A DNA stretch of 64,000 nt from Halopenitus persicus (GTDB taxonomy: Archaea; Halobacteriota; Halobacteria; Halobacteriales; Haloferacaceae), in the NCBI RefSeq assembly GCF_900107205.1, contig NZ_FNPC01000002.1:186001-250000 (forward strand), written 5' to 3'. A program made the position numbers and the translations under genes. This document shows, piece by piece, positions 62,028 to 64,000 of the stretch. The notes under the pieces are model-generated. The model was not told the origin of the DNA, did not search any database, and saw only the letters and a program-made list of their open reading frames with translations. The first letter of the stretch is position 1. Every line of letters starts with the position of its first letter.

Positions 62028-64000
62028 CGGAAATCACCGAGGTTCGACTGCCCGTCCTCGTCCTCCTCGGTCCCGGCACCCGCCGTCGCCGCGGCGGCGG
62101 CCGACGCGTCCGGACGAACGTCGTCCATCGAGGGGTCCTCGCGGCCCGCGTTCTCGAGGATCGTCTCGGCGGTTCGCTCGCGGCCCCGAAGCGCGCCGAG
62201 AACGGTCGCCTTGTCGGCCTCCCTGAGGTCGTCCCGGGACGCGATCCCGGCCTCGTAGAGGCGGCGTGCACGCTTCCGTCCGACCTCTCGGACGCCGGCC
62301 AGCTCCAACAGCTCCTCGCGAACGCCGTACTCGACGCGCTTTCGCGCGTCCCGGATCGACGTGACGGCCGCCTCCGGGAGGTCGATCTCGCGGGCCAGCG
62401 TTTCCGCGGCGCGCAACAGCCACTCCGCGGCGTCGACCTTCCCGCGAACGTCGCCCGGGCCGACCTGGTACCGCTCGGCGATTCGGTCCTCGTCGACCTC
62501 GGTCGCCCAGTCCTCGAGGAGGCGGGCCGTCTTCAGGGAGGCGAGCCAGTCCTCGAAGCGAACCTCCTCGTGCTCCGAGGGGGCCGCCCCGAGCAGCTCG
62601 GCTTCGCGTTCGTAGTACGTTTGCGTGTACCGTTCTTCGTCGCCGGACTTGAGGTACAGCTCGTACATGTCCGGCGTTCTGCTCACGAGGTGATAGAGCC
62701 CCAGCGGCGTGAGGTCGATCCCGGCGTCGCCAGCTGCGGCGGCGGCCGCCCCGTCATCGGATCTTTCGCCGTCGCCTCCCTTCCCGTCGCCGTCGACGCG
62801 GCCGTAGGTCACGAAGCCGTCCGCCTGTTCGTCCGGATCCTCGCTCGGAGCGTATCGGACGCCATCAGCGTCGAGTGTATCGGTGCCGTCGCTCGCGGCG
62901 CTCCCGCCCCCGCCGGCCGCACGCAGGCCGTCGATCAGCTCGGCCGCGCTCATCGGGTCGAGATAGAGCCGCGAGACGGTGTGACCGATCGACGTCGCCG
63001 CCAGCGCCTCGCGGCCGCCGTCGCGCTCGCGTTCGAGGAACTCGTTGGCGACGAGGTACTCGACCACGCCGTCGGTCACGCTGCGGAGATGACGGTCGTC
63101 GTCGGCCTGTTCGGCGTAGAGGGTGTTCGCGAGGAACTCGAAGAGCCCTTCCCGTGTCGACGCGAATCCGGTTGCGATCGTCGCGAGGACGTGGGTGCGA
63201 AGCGCCGGTTCGGCGGCGAGCTTCGACCGGACCGGCTCCGCGTCGGCCCAGACGTACCGGTCGAACAGCTCCTCGGACTGCTCGGCGTCGTTCGCGAGCA
63301 GCACGGCCTCGCCGTAGGGATCGAGCCCCGGTCGACCGGCCCGACCGCACATCTGGTGGACCTCCAGGGCGTCGAGCGGCTTCATCCCGCCGAACTCCCC
63401 GTCGTACCGCCGCCAGTCGCGGACGATCACCCGCCTGGCGGGCGTGTTCACGCCGGCGGCGAGCGTCGGCGTCGCGCAGATGCACTTGATCAGTCGGTCG
63501 CGGAACGCGTCCTCGACGAGCGCGCGCTGGTCCGACGTGAGACCGGCGTGATGAAACGCGGCGCCGGCCTCGATCACCTCGGCGAGCGACTCGCCGGTGT
63601 CGGTCTCCGAACCCGACCGGATCTCCTCGGCGAGCGCGTCGAGCTCCTCCCGCTCCGCCTCCTCGAGGTGCCGCCGGGTGACGCGCGCGAGGTTCCGGGC
63701 AGCGGACTCGGCGTTGCGCCGGGAGTTGACGAAGACGAGCGAGGAGCCGCCGCGGCCGTCCTCGACGGTGTCGAGCGCGTCGTCGACGAGCGCCGCGGTC
63801 TGGTCGTCGGTCGGCGGGTCGCCGACGGGCACGTCCGTCCGGCTGCCGTCGTCGAAGTCGATCGCGCCGTTCGCGTGCACCCCGACCCGGAGGTCGATCG
63901 GTCGCCAGTCGGAGTCGACCAGGGCGGCGTCGAGCCAGTCGGCGATCTCCCGGGCGTTCCCGACCGTCGCCGAGAGCGCGACCGTCTGTAACCCCTCGTT
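62024..64000 (-). CDS. ATP-dependent DNA helicase Hel308, C-terminal part
   Basis: The frame runs open through the right edge, so only the last 658 residues are present; the true start lies beyond. '[18 protein letters not shown]' (motif III) is at the edge. Motif IV-VI follow: '[19 protein letters not shown]', '[21 protein letters not shown]' (TPTLAAGVN) and '[19 protein letters not shown]' (QMxGRAGR). The winged-helix, ratchet and a C-terminal HLH ([20 protein letters not shown]) complete it. Hel308 unwinds lagging-strand forks in repair. An acidic insert sits near 62740-62900. Confidence 0.96.
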   Translation of the reverse strand, partial: NEGLQTVALSATVGNAREIADWLDAALVDSDWRPIDLRVGVHANGAIDFDDGSRTDVPVGDPPTDDQTAALVDDALDTVEDGRGGSSLVFVNSRRNAESAARNLARVTRRHLEEAEREELDALAEEIRSGSETDTGESLAEVIEAGAAFHHAGLTSDQRALVEDAFRDRLIKCICATPTLAAGVNTPARRVIVRDWRRYDGEFGGMKPLDALEVHQMCGRAGRPGLDPYGEAVLLANDAEQSEELFDRYVWADAEPVRSKLAAEPALRTHVLATIATGFASTREGLFEFLANTLYAEQADDDRHLRSVTDGVVEYLVANEFLERERDGGREALAATSIGHTVSRLYLDPMSAAELIDGLRAAGGGGSAASDGTDTLDADGVRYAPSEDPDEQADGFVTYGRVDGDGKGGDGERSDDGAAAAAAGDAGIDLTPLGLYHLVSRTPDMYELYLKSGDEERYTQTYYEREAELLGAAPSEHEEVRFEDWLASLKTARLLEDWATEVDEDRIAERYQVGPGDVRGKVDAAEWLLRAAETLAREIDLPEAAVTSIRDARKRVEYGVREELLELAGVREVGRKRARRLYEAGIASRDDLREADKATVLGALRGRERTAETILENAGREDPSMDDVRPDASAAAAATAGAGTEEDEDGQSNLGDFR

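Overview
The window is a piece of a haloarchaeal chromosome (class Halobacteria; gene content and gene order look most like Halorubrum or relatives, though the genus is a guess). Base composition is very GC-rich and proteins are strongly acidic. Many genes have a TATA-like box 25-30 nt before an ATG, which implies leaderless transcripts. Marker genes include TBP, thermosome, MCM, archaeal SepF, PurO, Cgi121 and Hel308. Coding density is high, and there are no insertion sequences, prophage or CRISPR arrays.

Layout, left to right. 61-3214: a four-gene minus-strand operon (small protein, coiled-coil protein, second coiled-coil protein, MinD/ParA-like ATPase) of unknown role. 3311-7714: MCM helicase carrying a 649-residue intein, plus a small downstream gene. 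7821-11784: divergent twin-arginine translocases, TatC with a long acidic N-terminus and a double TatC fusion. 11808-18983: a divergent SAH-hydrolase homologue, an AbrB/PIN toxin-antitoxin pair, UvrA, an AI-2E-type membrane protein and a lipoprotein. 19098-23496: a thiamine-type ABC transporter. 23719-32861: HisG, CPBP protease, TBP, thermosome, a zinc dehydrogenase, SepF and the NAD-dependent glucose-6-phosphate dehydrogenase Azf.

34209-45115 is a sulfur/persulfide-flavoured neighbourhood: TauE-type exporter with a small membrane partner, thioredoxin, a Cys-containing HTH regulator, class V aminotransferase, rhodanese-metallo-beta-lactamase fusion, two YeeE/YedE halves, SLC13/TrkA-C permease and DsrE-like protein. 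A ZIP transporter, a VOC protein and a methyltransferase sit among them. 45141-53952 holds a ba3-type terminal oxidase operon (including a 57-aa subunit), a FixI/CcoI-like copper ATPase and four universal stress proteins. 54065-64000 carries a DHH phosphoesterase, UvrC, aspartate kinase, PurO, tRNA-Gln(CTG), an FAH-family enzyme, the KEOPS subunit Cgi121 and the C-terminal part of Hel308, which runs off the right edge.

The most unusual signal is the number of short, near-perfect tandem duplications (15-38 bp units, 2-6 copies). At least twenty loci were found by eye. Copies inside genes all have unit lengths divisible by three and lie mostly in disordered acidic linkers. Many intergenic copies sit just after stop codons. 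Other points of interest: an SAH-hydrolase homologue that has lost its substrate-binding histidines, candidate operators in the sulfur region, and a short histidine-rich leaderless ORF overlapping the aspartate kinase start.
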